A DNA stretch of 64,000 bases from Streptomyces sp. NRRL B-24484 (GTDB taxonomy: Bacteria > Actinomycetota > Actinomycetes > Streptomycetales > Streptomycetaceae). The translations under genes and the position numbers were made by a program. Numbering within the stretch: position 1 is the first letter of the stretch; the number at the start of each line of letters is the position of its first letter. Positions 27,101-38,525 of the stretch are shown here, piece by piece. The stretch is from the NCBI RefSeq assembly GCF_000717715.1, contig NZ_JOAI01000021.1, positions 56,584 through 120,583 of the forward strand, read 5' to 3'. The notes beneath the pieces were generated by a model that was not told the origin of the DNA, did no database searches, and saw nothing but the letters and a program-made list of their open reading frames with translations.

Positions 27101-28102
27101 ATGACGACAGGTCGGCCCGGCGCCGCCGCCGCGCCCAACTCGGCGTACGCGGGCCAGGTGGTGCAGTTCCCGGACCCGATCCGGGCCGAGAAGCACCCGG
27201 CCGGTGTCCGCGTGGACGAGTACGGCTTCCCGGACTTCGGGCCGTACGCGGCCGCGGCCGCCGAGGTGGCCGATCCGCCGGAGGGCTTCGGCGTGGACGA
27301 GCTCCGGCTCACCGACTACGTGTCCGCCAACGCCGCGCTGTTCACCCAGGGCCACGGGCTGTGGGCCGACCTGGAGACCGCCGTCGCCACCCCGCCCGGC
27401 TGGACCTGGCACCACGCGGTCGGCGGGGCCGCCCCCGGCTGGCGCCGGATGGAGCTCGTTCCGGTCGAGGTCAAGGCGCTGCTGCGGCACCACGGCGGCC
27501 TCGCCCGCTCCTCCGCCGACCACGCCCGCCGCGGCACCCGCCCGCTCCAGGAGCACCGGCCGGTGCACTTCCCGCTGGCCATGGACGGCGGCGACCCGGT
27601 GGCCGTCCCCGAGGACCTGGTGCAGCGCGCCGAGCAGCGGCTCGGGCACCCGCTGCCCGACGCCTACCGCAACTTCCTGAAGGTCGCCGGCGGCCGCGCC
27701 CCGGCCGGCGTCGCCCTGGACGCCGACTACGGAGTCCTCCTCGACCAGCCGTTCCTGACGCTGAGCGAGGAGTACGGCGTGCACGACCTGGTGTACGCCA
27801 ACAAGTGCCTGCGTGACCACCTCACCAAGGACTACCTGGGCATCGCCTACGTCCAGGGCGGTCTGCTCGCGCTCAAGGTGCGCGGCGAGCGGACGGGGTC
27901 GGTCTGGTTCTGCCCGTACGACGACGCGCGCGACGGCGGCGGCGCGGAACCGCCGGAGGAACGGGTGGCGCGGCTGCTGCTGCCCTGCGGGGAGAGCTTC
28001 GACGCGTTCCTGCTCCGGCTGGCGGGCAGTCCGCCGGAGCTGGAGACGGTCGCGGAGCTGATGGTGGACGGCGGGTTCGCCCGGGCCGTCCCGGTGAACT
28101 GA
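27101..28102 (+). CDS. WHH-nuclease-like domain fused to a SMI1/KNR4 (SUKH) domain
   Basis: Protein of 333 residues in two parts. Residues about 35-135 resemble the WHH branch of HNH toxin nucleases: WTWHH at 101-105 and MELVPVEVKALLRHHGG at 117-133. The His that normally follows LVPxxV is Lys125 here, so nuclease activity is doubtful. Residues about 165-333 form a SMI1/KNR4 SUKH domain (LVQRAEQRLGHPLPDAYRNF as its typical opening, then GGLLALKVRGERTGSVWFCPYDD). SUKH proteins are immunity factors for nucleic-acid-targeting toxins. A toxin-like and an immunity domain in one chain suggests a domesticated or self-neutralised module. ATG 27101 follows GGGGGAG. The neighbour downstream has a comparable composite design. 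Confidence 0.75.
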   Translation: MTTGRPGAAAAPNSAYAGQVVQFPDPIRAEKHPAGVRVDEYGFPDFGPYAAAAAEVADPPEGFGVDELRLTDYVSANAALFTQGHGLWADLETAVATPPGWTWHHAVGGAAPGWRRMELVPVEVKALLRHHGGLARSSADHARRGTRPLQEHRPVHFPLAMDGGDPVAVPEDLVQRAEQRLGHPLPDAYRNFLKVAGGRAPAGVALDADYGVLLDQPFLTLSEEYGVHDLVYANKCLRDHLTKDYLGIAYVQGGLLALKVRGERTGSVWFCPYDDARDGGGAEPPEERVARLLLPCGESFDAFLLRLAGSPPELETVAELMVDGGFARAVPVN

Positions 28103-28124
28103 GCAACGGAGGGGTGAGCCGGGC

Positions 28125-30581
28125 GTGGTGACGTACGCGCAGGCGCAGGAGATCGCCGAGGACTGGATCAACGCCGGCGTGCCGCGATCCCGGCAGCGCG
28201 AGGTACGGGTGCGGGAGTTCGACCTGGGCTTCGTCTGCTGGGCGGTGGAGGGATCCGAGGGCGCGCCCTCGGAGGGCGGCGAGGTGCGGCTGGTGATCGC
28301 CCGGGACAGCGGGGCGAGCACCCTCTGGCCGCCGCTGCCGGTCAACGAGGTGGTCCGCCGCTTCGAGGAGGCGTACGGCGGCCGGGCGGAGCCCAATCCG
28401 GCCGGCGCCGCCCGTCCGGTGCCCGGCGCGGTCGAGGCGACCTCCTTCCTGCTCAGCCCGCCGCAGTGGCTGCAGGAGGCCGGTGCGGCCGCGATCGCAG
28501 CCGAGAACGCCCGGCTGGGCGCCCCTGGCGACACGGCGCGCGCCGCGGCGGAGCGTGCCGCGGCGCAGCCCGCGCCGGCGGCCCCGGCCGTGCAGACCAT
28601 GCCGCCCGTCTCGGACCGGCCGGCCGGCGACGCGCCGACCATGCTGGCCCCGCCCTCGGACCTGGACGCCCTGCGGGAGCGGTCCGCCGGGGCGGTGCCG
28701 TCCGGCTCGGAGGGCCTGACGGTGCCGATGCCCGTCCCGCCGCCCGGCTCGGAGGGGCTCACTGTGCCCATGCCGGCCACCGCTGCGCCGGCCGCCACCG
28801 TAGCGATGCCCGAGGGCTTCGGGTTCGACGCGCCGCCCGCCGCGAACCCGGCGCCGCCGACCGCGCCGCCGCCGTTCCCCGGCCCGGGCACGCCGTCGGC
28901 CGGCACCCCGGTGCCGCCGGTCGCGGTCGAGTACGCCCCGACCATGCTCGCCACCCCGGACCAGGTGCCCCCGCCGCCGCCCGGCCCGGGTGCGTCCGGC
29001 CCCGGCGTGGAGTACGCGCCGACCATGCTCGCCACCGACGGCCCGCCCGGACTGATGGGCCTGCCCGGGGCCCCCGGCACCCCGCCGGCCGGTGTCCAGC
29101 TCGGCCGCTCCGGCCCGTCCGTCCCGCCGCCGCCCCCGCCGGGCGAGCTGCGCGGGGCTGCCGGCCCGTCCGCCGCGGGCGCCGGGCGTTCCGCGCCCTC
29201 GGCCCCGCCGCCGCCCCCGCCGGGCGAGCTGCGCGGGGGAGCCGGCCCGTCCGCCGCGGGCGCCGGGCGCTCGGCGCCGTCCGCCCCGCCGCCGCCGGCC
29301 CCGGCCTCGCTTGCCCAGGGCGGCCCCGCCGCCCAGGCCGCGCCGGCCGCTCCGGACGCCGCCGGGGTGGCGCACGCCGCGACCCAGCTGGCGCACGCGA
29401 TCGATCTGCCCGGCGGACCCGGCGCGTCCGGACCCGGTGCGCCCGGCCCGGCGATGCCTCCGCCGCCGGCCGGCGTGGCGGCCGTGCCGGGCCCGCCGCC
29501 GCCCGGCTACGGCTACCCCGGCGCCGGTCCGGTGGGCGCCCCGCCGGCCGTGCCCGCGCCGCCCGCCCCGGCGCCGCAGGCCGCTCCGGTGGCGCCGCCC
29601 GCCGCCGGGGTGCCGACCATCGGCCCCGGCACCCAGGCCGTGATCAGCTACCGCCGTCCGGACGGCTCCGAGCAGTCGCTGGTGATGGCCAGCGAGCCCG
29701 GCACCCCGCACCCGGAGTGGAAGGCGCTGCAGGAGATGCGCCGCCTCGGCGTGCCGCCGGACCAGGTGCTGGAGTTCCACACCGAGCTGGAGCTGTGCGA
29801 CCTGCCGGGCGGCTACTGCGCCCGGATGGTGAAGTCCTCCTGGCCGAACGTGCGGATCACCCACACCGTCCCGTACGGCCGCGACCGGCAGGCCCGGCAG
29901 GCCGGCATGGCGATGCTGCTGGACCACCTGGACCAGTTGCACCAGCTGGCCGCGGCCCCGCAGCGGCCCCGGCCGGTGCAGGCGCCGCTGCCGCCGCCCG
30001 GCAGCGTCCCGCAGCTGCCGCCGATCCCCCCGCAGCAGCTCGCGGGGGAGCTCGGGCAGGCCTTCGGCGGGGCGGTGTTCCGCTTCGAGCAGCGGGCCGT
30101 CTCCCGGCAGGGCGTACCCGAGGCGGTCGCCCAGACGCTGATGTGGGCCGGCCTGCCCCGGGAGTTCGCGCCGTTCTTCTGGGCCCAGGCCCAGGAGGGC
30201 CGGCCGATCCCGACGCTGGCCGAGCTGGCCGCCGAGCGCGGCCGCCCGGCCGGCCCGGACTTCGGCGGCTACCTGGTGCTCGGCAACGACTACGGCCGGC
30301 AGCTGTGCGTCCAGTACGGTACCGCCGCGGTGGTGGCCGTCGATCTGGAGGGAACCGGCGAGCCGCCGCGCTTCGTCAACACCGGCGTGCCGGAGTTCGT
30401 CCGCAGCCTCGCCGTCCTCGGTCGGATGTGGCGGCTCCGGTACGGTCTGACACCCGAGCAGGCCGGTCGCTGGACGACCGACCTGCAGGCCCAGCTGCTG
30501 GCGGTCGACCCGGCGGCGCTGCACACCCCCGAGGGCTGGTGGGCGGTGCTCCTGGAGCAGCTCTGGGACGGCCTGATGTAG
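28125..30581 (+). CDS. Composite protein: Imm35/YrhB-like domain, Pro-rich linker, nucleic-acid deaminase domain, SUKH-4-like domain
   Basis: Protein of 818 residues. Residues 1-90 form an immunity-like domain (TYAQAQEIAEDWIN ... GEVRLVIARDSGASTLWPPL). Residues about 130-510 are Pro/Ala/Gly-rich, with two 27-residue repeats, two copies of GSEGLTVPMP and two of EYAPTMLAT. Residues about 512-615 fit the XOO_2897-like deaminases of toxin systems: His529-Pro-Glu531 (HxE) and Cys558-x6-Cys565 in ELCDLPGGYC, then VRITHTVPYG. The last 120 residues (YLVLGNDYGRQLCVQYG ... GWWAVLLEQLW) resemble SUKH-4. There is no signal peptide. GTG 28125 follows GGAGGGG; the gene is 22 bp after the WHH-SUKH gene and is probably co-transcribed. 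Domain names are from motif recognition only. Confidence 0.72.
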   Translation: MVTYAQAQEIAEDWINAGVPRSRQREVRVREFDLGFVCWAVEGSEGAPSEGGEVRLVIARDSGASTLWPPLPVNEVVRRFEEAYGGRAEPNPAGAARPVPGAVEATSFLLSPPQWLQEAGAAAIAAENARLGAPGDTARAAAERAAAQPAPAAPAVQTMPPVSDRPAGDAPTMLAPPSDLDALRERSAGAVPSGSEGLTVPMPVPPPGSEGLTVPMPATAAPAATVAMPEGFGFDAPPAANPAPPTAPPPFPGPGTPSAGTPVPPVAVEYAPTMLATPDQVPPPPPGPGASGPGVEYAPTMLATDGPPGLMGLPGAPGTPPAGVQLGRSGPSVPPPPPPGELRGAAGPSAAGAGRSAPSAPPPPPPGELRGGAGPSAAGAGRSAPSAPPPPAPASLAQGGPAAQAAPAAPDAAGVAHAATQLAHAIDLPGGPGASGPGAPGPAMPPPPAGVAAVPGPPPPGYGYPGAGPVGAPPAVPAPPAPAPQAAPVAPPAAGVPTIGPGTQAVISYRRPDGSEQSLVMASEPGTPHPEWKALQEMRRLGVPPDQVLEFHTELELCDLPGGYCARMVKSSWPNVRITHTVPYGRDRQARQAGMAMLLDHLDQLHQLAAAPQRPRPVQAPLPPPGSVPQLPPIPPQQLAGELGQAFGGAVFRFEQRAVSRQGVPEAVAQTLMWAGLPREFAPFFWAQAQEGRPIPTLAELAAERGRPAGPDFGGYLVLGNDYGRQLCVQYGTAAVVAVDLEGTGEPPRFVNTGVPEFVRSLAVLGRMWRLRYGLTPEQAGRWTTDLQAQLLAVDPAALHTPEGWWAVLLEQLWDGLM
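29132..29293 (+). repeat. 81-bp tandem repeat in the Pro-rich linker
   Basis: Two adjacent copies with an 81-bp period (for example GGGCGAGCTGCGCGGGG at 29141 and again at 29222) encode a 27-residue unit beginning PPPPPPGELRG and ending RSAPSA. Confidence 0.85.
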
Positions 30582-30582
30582 C

Positions 30583-30618
30583 GGCCGGGGGCGGGCCGTA
30601 CGGTCCCGCCCCCCGGCC
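30583..30618. terminator. Terminator after the composite deaminase gene
   Basis: A G+C stem pairs 30583-30595 with 30605-30618, with one bulged C, immediately after the stop, and is followed by a T-rich CGTCTTGTTGG. Confidence 0.8.
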
Positions 30619-30723
30619 TCGTCTTGTTGGGCTTTCGGCCGTATCTGCGCAAAATAGGTCAAGTGGGCGCCCCGTGGGACGCCCGCGAACAGATGCACAC
30701 CCACAGCACAAGGGGAAGAGCCG

Positions 30724-31914
30724 ATGAGCGACGCCGTCTCCCAGCACGGCTTCACGGTGGCCCGCCGCGGCTATGCCATGGAGCAGGTCGACGCGACCCT
30801 CCGGGCGCTGACCGCCGACCGCGACGAGGCCTGGGAGCGGCTCAGCGTGCTCGGGGCCGGTCTGCGGGAGATGGAGAAGCGGCTCGGCGAGATCCTCCAG
30901 GCGAAGGAGGACGCGCCCGAACCCGACTACGGCCGGCTCAGCGCCCAGGCCGGCGCCCTCATGCTGATCGCCGAGAACGAGGCCGCGGCCGTCCGGGACA
31001 ACGCGGCCCGCGACGCCGAGCAGGCGAAGGAGGACGCCGAGCAGGCCGGCCGGGCCGCCGCCCGTTCGGCCGAGGGGCACTCCGCGACCGTCCGCGGCGA
31101 GGCCGAGCAGGCTGCCCGGGCCACCGAGGACCGCAACCGCGCCGAGGCGGAGGCGATCGTCGACCAGGCCGAGCAGGACGCCCGGACGACCCACGACACG
31201 GCCACCGCCGACGCCGCCCGCACCCGGGTGGCCGCCGCGGAGGCCGAGGAGCGCGCCGAGGCCAAGCTGGCCGAGCTGCGGCGCCGCTCCGACGAGATGT
31301 TCGCCGAGGCGGAGGCCCGGGCCGACGCCGAGGAGGCCAAGATCACCTCCGGGGCGGAGCGCCGCCTGCGGGAGGCCGAGCAGCACCGCGAGGACATCCT
31401 CGCGGAGATCCGCGCCATCGAGGGCGCCGCCCAGAAGCGGGCCGAGGACGTGCTCTCCGCCGCCCGGCGCAAGGCCGACAACATCCGGTCCAACAGCGAG
31501 CAGGACCAGTCCGACTTCGCCGGCCGGCACGCCGAGATGCAGGAGCGCCTCGACACGGTCAAGAAGACGCTCGCCGAGCTGACCGGCGCCGCCCTGGGCA
31601 GCATCGAGCCCGGCAGCCGCCCCGCCGCCCTGGAGGCCGCGGCCAAGGAGGCGAACGAGCCGGAGATGACCCTCGACCTGCTGATGAAGAAGCCGTCGCC
31701 GGCCGAGACCGCCGAGGAGGCCCCCGCCCCGGCTGCCCCGGCTGCCCCGACCGCCGCCCCGACCGTCGAGGCCGCGGCCCCGGCGGAGGACGTGGCGGAG
31801 CAGTCCGGGGCCGAGGAGTCCGACGCCGAGCCGAAGATCGTCCCGAAGATCGTCATCGTGGACGACGGCATCGACCACGACACCCGTCCCAACCGGGTCA
31901 CCCGCCGCGGCTGA
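30724..31914 (+). CDS. DivIVA-like coiled-coil cytoskeletal protein
   Basis: Protein of 396 residues. The N terminus (FTVARRGYAMEQVDATLRAL) resembles the membrane-binding start of DivIVA. Residues about 70-310 are an almost unbroken Ala/Glu/Arg-rich coiled coil, and the tail is Pro/Ala-rich and acidic, ending near KIVPKIVIVDDG. Such long coiled-coil proteins (FilP/Scy and the so-called cellulose-binding proteins of streptomycetes) help organise polar growth. ATG 30724 follows GGGGAAG. It sits next to a convergent sugar-dehydrogenase gene. A polarity or scaffold role is inference from structure alone. Confidence 0.78.
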   Translation: MSDAVSQHGFTVARRGYAMEQVDATLRALTADRDEAWERLSVLGAGLREMEKRLGEILQAKEDAPEPDYGRLSAQAGALMLIAENEAAAVRDNAARDAEQAKEDAEQAGRAAARSAEGHSATVRGEAEQAARATEDRNRAEAEAIVDQAEQDARTTHDTATADAARTRVAAAEAEERAEAKLAELRRRSDEMFAEAEARADAEEAKITSGAERRLREAEQHREDILAEIRAIEGAAQKRAEDVLSAARRKADNIRSNSEQDQSDFAGRHAEMQERLDTVKKTLAELTGAALGSIEPGSRPAALEAAAKEANEPEMTLDLLMKKPSPAETAEEAPAPAAPAAPTAAPTVEAAAPAEDVAEQSGAEESDAEPKIVPKIVIVDDGIDHDTRPNRVTRRG

Positions 31915-31929
31915 GCGGCCGCCCGGGGC

Positions 31930-33243
31930 TCAGAGCACCTCGACCGCGGCACCCGTCAGCCGGCGACGGCAGTCCAGCACGTACCGGGCGTGCTCGGTGA
32001 TGCCCGGGTAGTCGAACTCGTCGTGGTCGGCCAGCAGCACCACGGCGTCGGCGGCGGCCAGCTCCTCGGGGGTGGCCTCGACCCGGCGGACGGTGGCCAG
32101 CGGGTCGCCCTCGTGGTCGGGCGAGGCCGTCCGCTGCCCGGGGACGGCGGGCTCGGCGACGTGGACGCCGGCCACCACGTGCGGGTCGGCGGCCCGGACC
32201 TCGGCGCCCATCCTGGTCAGCAGTTCGACCACCCGGGCGGCCGGGGTCTCCCGGGCGTCGCCGGTGTTCTTCTTGTAGGCCAGGCCCAGGACGAGCACCC
32301 GCGAGCCGTTCACCGAGCGGCGGCGCTCGTTGAGCGCCTCGGTGAGCCGCTGCACCACGTAGTCCGGCATGTGGCTGTTGACGTCGTTGGCCAGCTCCAC
32401 GAAGCGGAAGGACCGCCCGAGGGTCCGCTCCACCCGCCAGGACAGGTACGAGGGGTCGATCGGCAGGCAGTGCCCGCCGACGCCGGGCCCCGGGGTGAAC
32501 CGCAGGTACCCGAAGGGCTTGGTGGAGGCCGCGTCGATCGCCTCCCACACGTCGATGCCGAGGTCGTGGGCGAACATCGCCAGCTCGTTGACCAGGGCGA
32601 TGTTCACGTGCCGGAAGGTGTTCTCCAGCAGCTTCGTCAGCTCGGCCTCCTTGCAGGAGGAGACCGGGACGGTCCGCTCCACCAGCTGCCCGTAGAAGGC
32701 GTCGACCGTGGCCAGCCCCTCCGGCGTGGTGCCGGAGACGACCTTGGGGGTGTTCTCCAGCCGCCACTGCGGGTTGCCCGGGTCGATCCGCTCGGGGGAG
32801 TAGCCGAGGTGGAAGTCGGCGCCGGCGCGCAGCCCCGAGCCCTCCTCCAGCAGCGGGGCGAGCAGCTCCTCGGTGGTGCCCGGGTAGGTGGTGGACTCCA
32901 GCACGACCGTCGCGCCGGGCCGCAGGTGGCGGGAGAGCAGCTGCGCGGAGGCCTCGATGTACGAGAGGTCGGGGGCGCCGTCGCGCAGCGGGGTGGGCAC
33001 CGTGATCACCGCGAGGTCGAAGCCCGCCACGTCCGAGGGGTCGGCCGAGGGCAGGTAGGCGCCGGAGTCCAGCAGCGGCTGCAGCCGCGCACCGGGGATG
33101 TCCTCGACGTAGGACTCGCCGACCGCCAGCCGCTTGATCCGCCGCTCGTCGACGTCGTACCCGACCACCGTGTGCCCCACCTCGGCGGCCCGGACGGCGA
33201 GCGGCAGCCCGACGTACCCCTGCCCAGCGATGACCACGCGCAT
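31930..33243 (-). CDS. Nucleotide-sugar dehydrogenase (UDP-GlcNAc/UDP-ManNAc 6-dehydrogenase, WbpA-like)
   Basis: NAD-dependent four-electron dehydrogenase that turns the C6 hydroxyl of a UDP-sugar into a carboxylate. The protein has 437 residues with VVIAGQGYVGLPLAVRAAE at the N terminus, ESTTYPGTTEE in the active site, a conserved Lys in LLENTFRHVNIALVNE, the catalytic Cys in GVGGHCLPIDPSYLSW (near residue 258) and a third domain with LVLGLAYKKNTGD. STTYPGTT and the overall pattern favour UDP-HexNAc rather than UDP-glucose as substrate. ATG 33243 follows GAGGGGG. It could supply a uronic-acid sugar to the operon at 20.8-27.0 kb, although it is not linked to it. Confidence 0.88.
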   Translation of the reverse strand: MRVVIAGQGYVGLPLAVRAAEVGHTVVGYDVDERRIKRLAVGESYVEDIPGARLQPLLDSGAYLPSADPSDVAGFDLAVITVPTPLRDGAPDLSYIEASAQLLSRHLRPGATVVLESTTYPGTTEELLAPLLEEGSGLRAGADFHLGYSPERIDPGNPQWRLENTPKVVSGTTPEGLATVDAFYGQLVERTVPVSSCKEAELTKLLENTFRHVNIALVNELAMFAHDLGIDVWEAIDAASTKPFGYLRFTPGPGVGGHCLPIDPSYLSWRVERTLGRSFRFVELANDVNSHMPDYVVQRLTEALNERRRSVNGSRVLVLGLAYKKNTGDARETPAARVVELLTRMGAEVRAADPHVVAGVHVAEPAVPGQRTASPDHEGDPLATVRRVEATPEELAAADAVVLLADHDEFDYPGITEHARYVLDCRRRLTGAAVEVL

Positions 33244-33807
33244 GACGAAGTACCCCCTCATCGCGGCGGTGCGCACACCCCCTGCGGGGCGGGCCCACAC
33301 CTTCTTCACACGAGGGTACGGAGAGCGCGGCCGTGCGCGGGCGGCTTCGGGCAAACGCGTGCGACGGGCCCGCGACGGGGCCCGCACCACCGGCAAGGGC
33401 GGCACCCGGGACGGGAAAGGGCACCGGAAAGGGCGAGGCCCGGGCGGCCCCCGCAGGGGCGGCCCGGGCCTCCACAACTGCCGGCCGCCCCCACCCAGGG
33501 CCGTCCGGCCTTCGCACTCCCGACCCCCATCGGGCTGCGACGGCGCCGCTGCAGCCATCCCCCACGGTTGGGTGCGGCGGGCACGTGAACCATCCTGCGC
33601 GGCGTCCATGGACGGGCAGTGACAGGAGTATGTCGAGTTCTTGACGTTCTGCCCTGCTGTGTGCCGCGCACCCCGCCCGGTGCGCGGGGTGTCCGGGGGC
33701 CGCGCGGCGTAGGCTGGACACCCCCGGGGCGTTCCGCGTTCCGGGCCGTTCGCGTTGCCCGGCCGACCGCTCGGCGCCGGGCCCTCCAGCCGTGGAGCCA
33801 AACAAGC
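33244..33807. other. Intergenic region between the divergent dehydrogenase and mfd genes
   Basis: 564 bp without a credible gene. A strong hairpin lies at 33435-33472 (11-bp perfect outer stem GAGGCCCGGGC/GCCCGGGCCTC plus an inner CCCC/GGGG stem). A second, weaker G+C inverted repeat around the CACCCCGC/GCGGGGTG arms lies near 33670-33690. Promoters for both genes should lie here; TTGACG near 33643 and TAGGCT near 33711 are candidates, but neither is paired convincingly. Confidence 0.5.
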
Positions 33808-37425
<3,618 letters not shown>

Positions 37426-37436
37426 CGCCCCGCCGC

Positions 37437-37472
37437 GGACGGACCGGCCGGCCCCGGCGGGCCGGTCCGTCC
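37437..37472. terminator. Bidirectional terminator between mfd and the membrane-protein cluster
   Basis: A perfect 13-bp stem (37437-37449 with 37460-37472) and 10-nt loop lie between convergent genes. Confidence 0.85.
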
Positions 37473-37476
37473 ACGG

Positions 37477-37893
37477 TCACGGCAGGTCGCACGGGCCGAG
37501 CGGCGGTCGCGAGAGGAAGTGCGGCGCGGCCAGGTGGAGCTGCACCACCTCGACCGCGACGCACACCGCGGCGAGGCCGAGCAGTACCCGCAGCCCGATC
37601 GCCGCGTGTCGGCTCCGCGCTGCCTCCGGCAGCCTCCCGGCCGCCACCAGGTGGTGGCACAGTGCGAGGGCGGCGGCGCCCGCCAGCAGGCCGGCCAGGC
37701 CGACGACCCGGGCCGTGACGGGGATTCCAGGGTCGGGGTCGCACGCCGCCACCGCGCGGTGGCCGACGCGCTGGGCGGCGAGGTACAGGGAGCAGACGAG
37801 CCCGGCCGCCACCAGGGCGAGGGCCGCCCGCAGTGTCCGGCGCTGCCGTTTCCGGCCGTCGGGCAGGCCGGTGGTGCGGTCGGTCGCGGTCAC
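37477..37893 (-). CDS. Small membrane protein, third copy of the immunity-like family
   Basis: A 138-residue protein with three to four hydrophobic helices (LRAALALVAAGLVCSLYLAA, VTARVVGLAGLLAGAAALAL and IGLRVLLGLAAVCVAVEVV). It shares size, helix layout and a loop motif (CDPDPG) with the two membrane proteins upstream (CLDSPG and CHDSPG). GTG 37893 overlaps the stop of the preceding broken gene as GTGA and has GAGGTG upstream. As the last gene of a toxin-like locus it is a candidate immunity protein for a membrane- or wall-acting effector. That role is inference. Confidence 0.68.
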   Translation of the reverse strand: MTATDRTTGLPDGRKRQRRTLRAALALVAAGLVCSLYLAAQRVGHRAVAACDPDPGIPVTARVVGLAGLLAGAAALALCHHLVAAGRLPEAARSRHAAIGLRVLLGLAAVCVAVEVVQLHLAAPHFLSRPPLGPCDLP

Positions 37894-38287
37894 AGGCACC
37901 TCGCAAGGTGCGGGCCGGTGTGGGGGAGGAGGGCGTGCAGCGTCATCGCCTCCAGGGCGAGACACAGCAACCCGACGGTGATCATCGTCTTCAACAGCGG
38001 TACCAGCAGGGGCTGTTCGCCCGGCAGTCCCCGGGTGCCCGTCCACAGCAGCACCGGGATGACGGCGAGGGCGCCGCCGCCGAGCACCGGACCGGCCCAG
38101 GCGGCAGCGGCGCGGCAGCCGGCAGCCCGGGGCTGTCGAGGCACGCCGCCAGTGGCGCCGTCACGAACCGGCCGTCCGCGGCCTCGGCGCAGAGCGAGCA
38201 GGCGAGCCCCAGGAAGACGGCGGCGGTGAGCAGGACCGCCAGACGGTTCCACCTTCGGCAGCGCTCGGTGGTTGCGGTGTTCTCCAT
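37890..38287 (-). pseudogene. Frameshifted small membrane protein, second copy
   Basis: The first half (MENTATTERCRRWNRLAVLL ... LAACLDSPGLPAA) runs in one frame from ATG 38287. The second half (WAGPVLGGGALAVIPVLLW ... LEAMTLHALLPH) runs in another frame to the stop at 37890. Comparison with the intact sister protein at 38526-38939 places the break at about 38095-38135, where one base appears to be missing. Joined, the protein would be about 132 residues with the same three- to four-helix plan and a C-x-D-x-P-G loop. Its ATG follows the stop of an orphan effector fragment by two bases, exactly as in the intact pair upstream. It may be a decayed immunity gene or an assembly error. Confidence 0.62.
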
Positions 38288-38289
38288 GA

Positions 38290-38442
38290 TCAGTACCAAT
38301 CCGGGGCGACGCGCACGTAGTGCACCTTGAGGTTGCCGTGGCTCTCCTCGAAGGACGGCAGACGGCCGGCCACGTCGGCGTTGAGCTTGTTGCTGTTGTG
38401 CGAGGTGCAGCGGACGTCCCCGTCGTACCTGGCCCACGGCCC
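38290..38442 (-). pseudogene. Orphan C-terminal fragment of the amidase effector
   Basis: About 50 codons encode a copy of the last part of the amidase protein at 38942-40204. For example YDGDVRCTSHNSNKLNADV aligns with the effector's PDGDIRYTQHSGGMKNASV, and HYVRVAPDWY aligns with HYVRVNPDWY at the end. The catalytic Cys and His are not included and there is no start codon or ribosome site. DNA near the stop is also alike (AGTACCAATCCGG on the plus strand in both). It represents a leftover from duplication or replacement of an effector-immunity cassette. Confidence 0.7.
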
Positions 38443-38476
38443 ACCGTCCTGGCAGGTACGAGGCGCTGACGTGGGC

Positions 38477-38522
38477 GGTCCGGGCTCCGTCCGTCCGTAC
38501 GGTGACGGACGGAGCCCGGACC
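38477..38522. terminator. Terminator after the first membrane protein
   Basis: A perfect 19-bp stem (38477-38495 with 38504-38522) with an 8-nt loop separates the intact effector-immunity unit from the orphan fragment. Confidence 0.87.
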
Positions 38523-38525
38523 GGC

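Noticed and set aside
37890..38287. Programmed ribosomal frameshifting
   Set aside because: I see no slippery heptamer or downstream pseudoknot at the junction; decay or sequence error is simpler.
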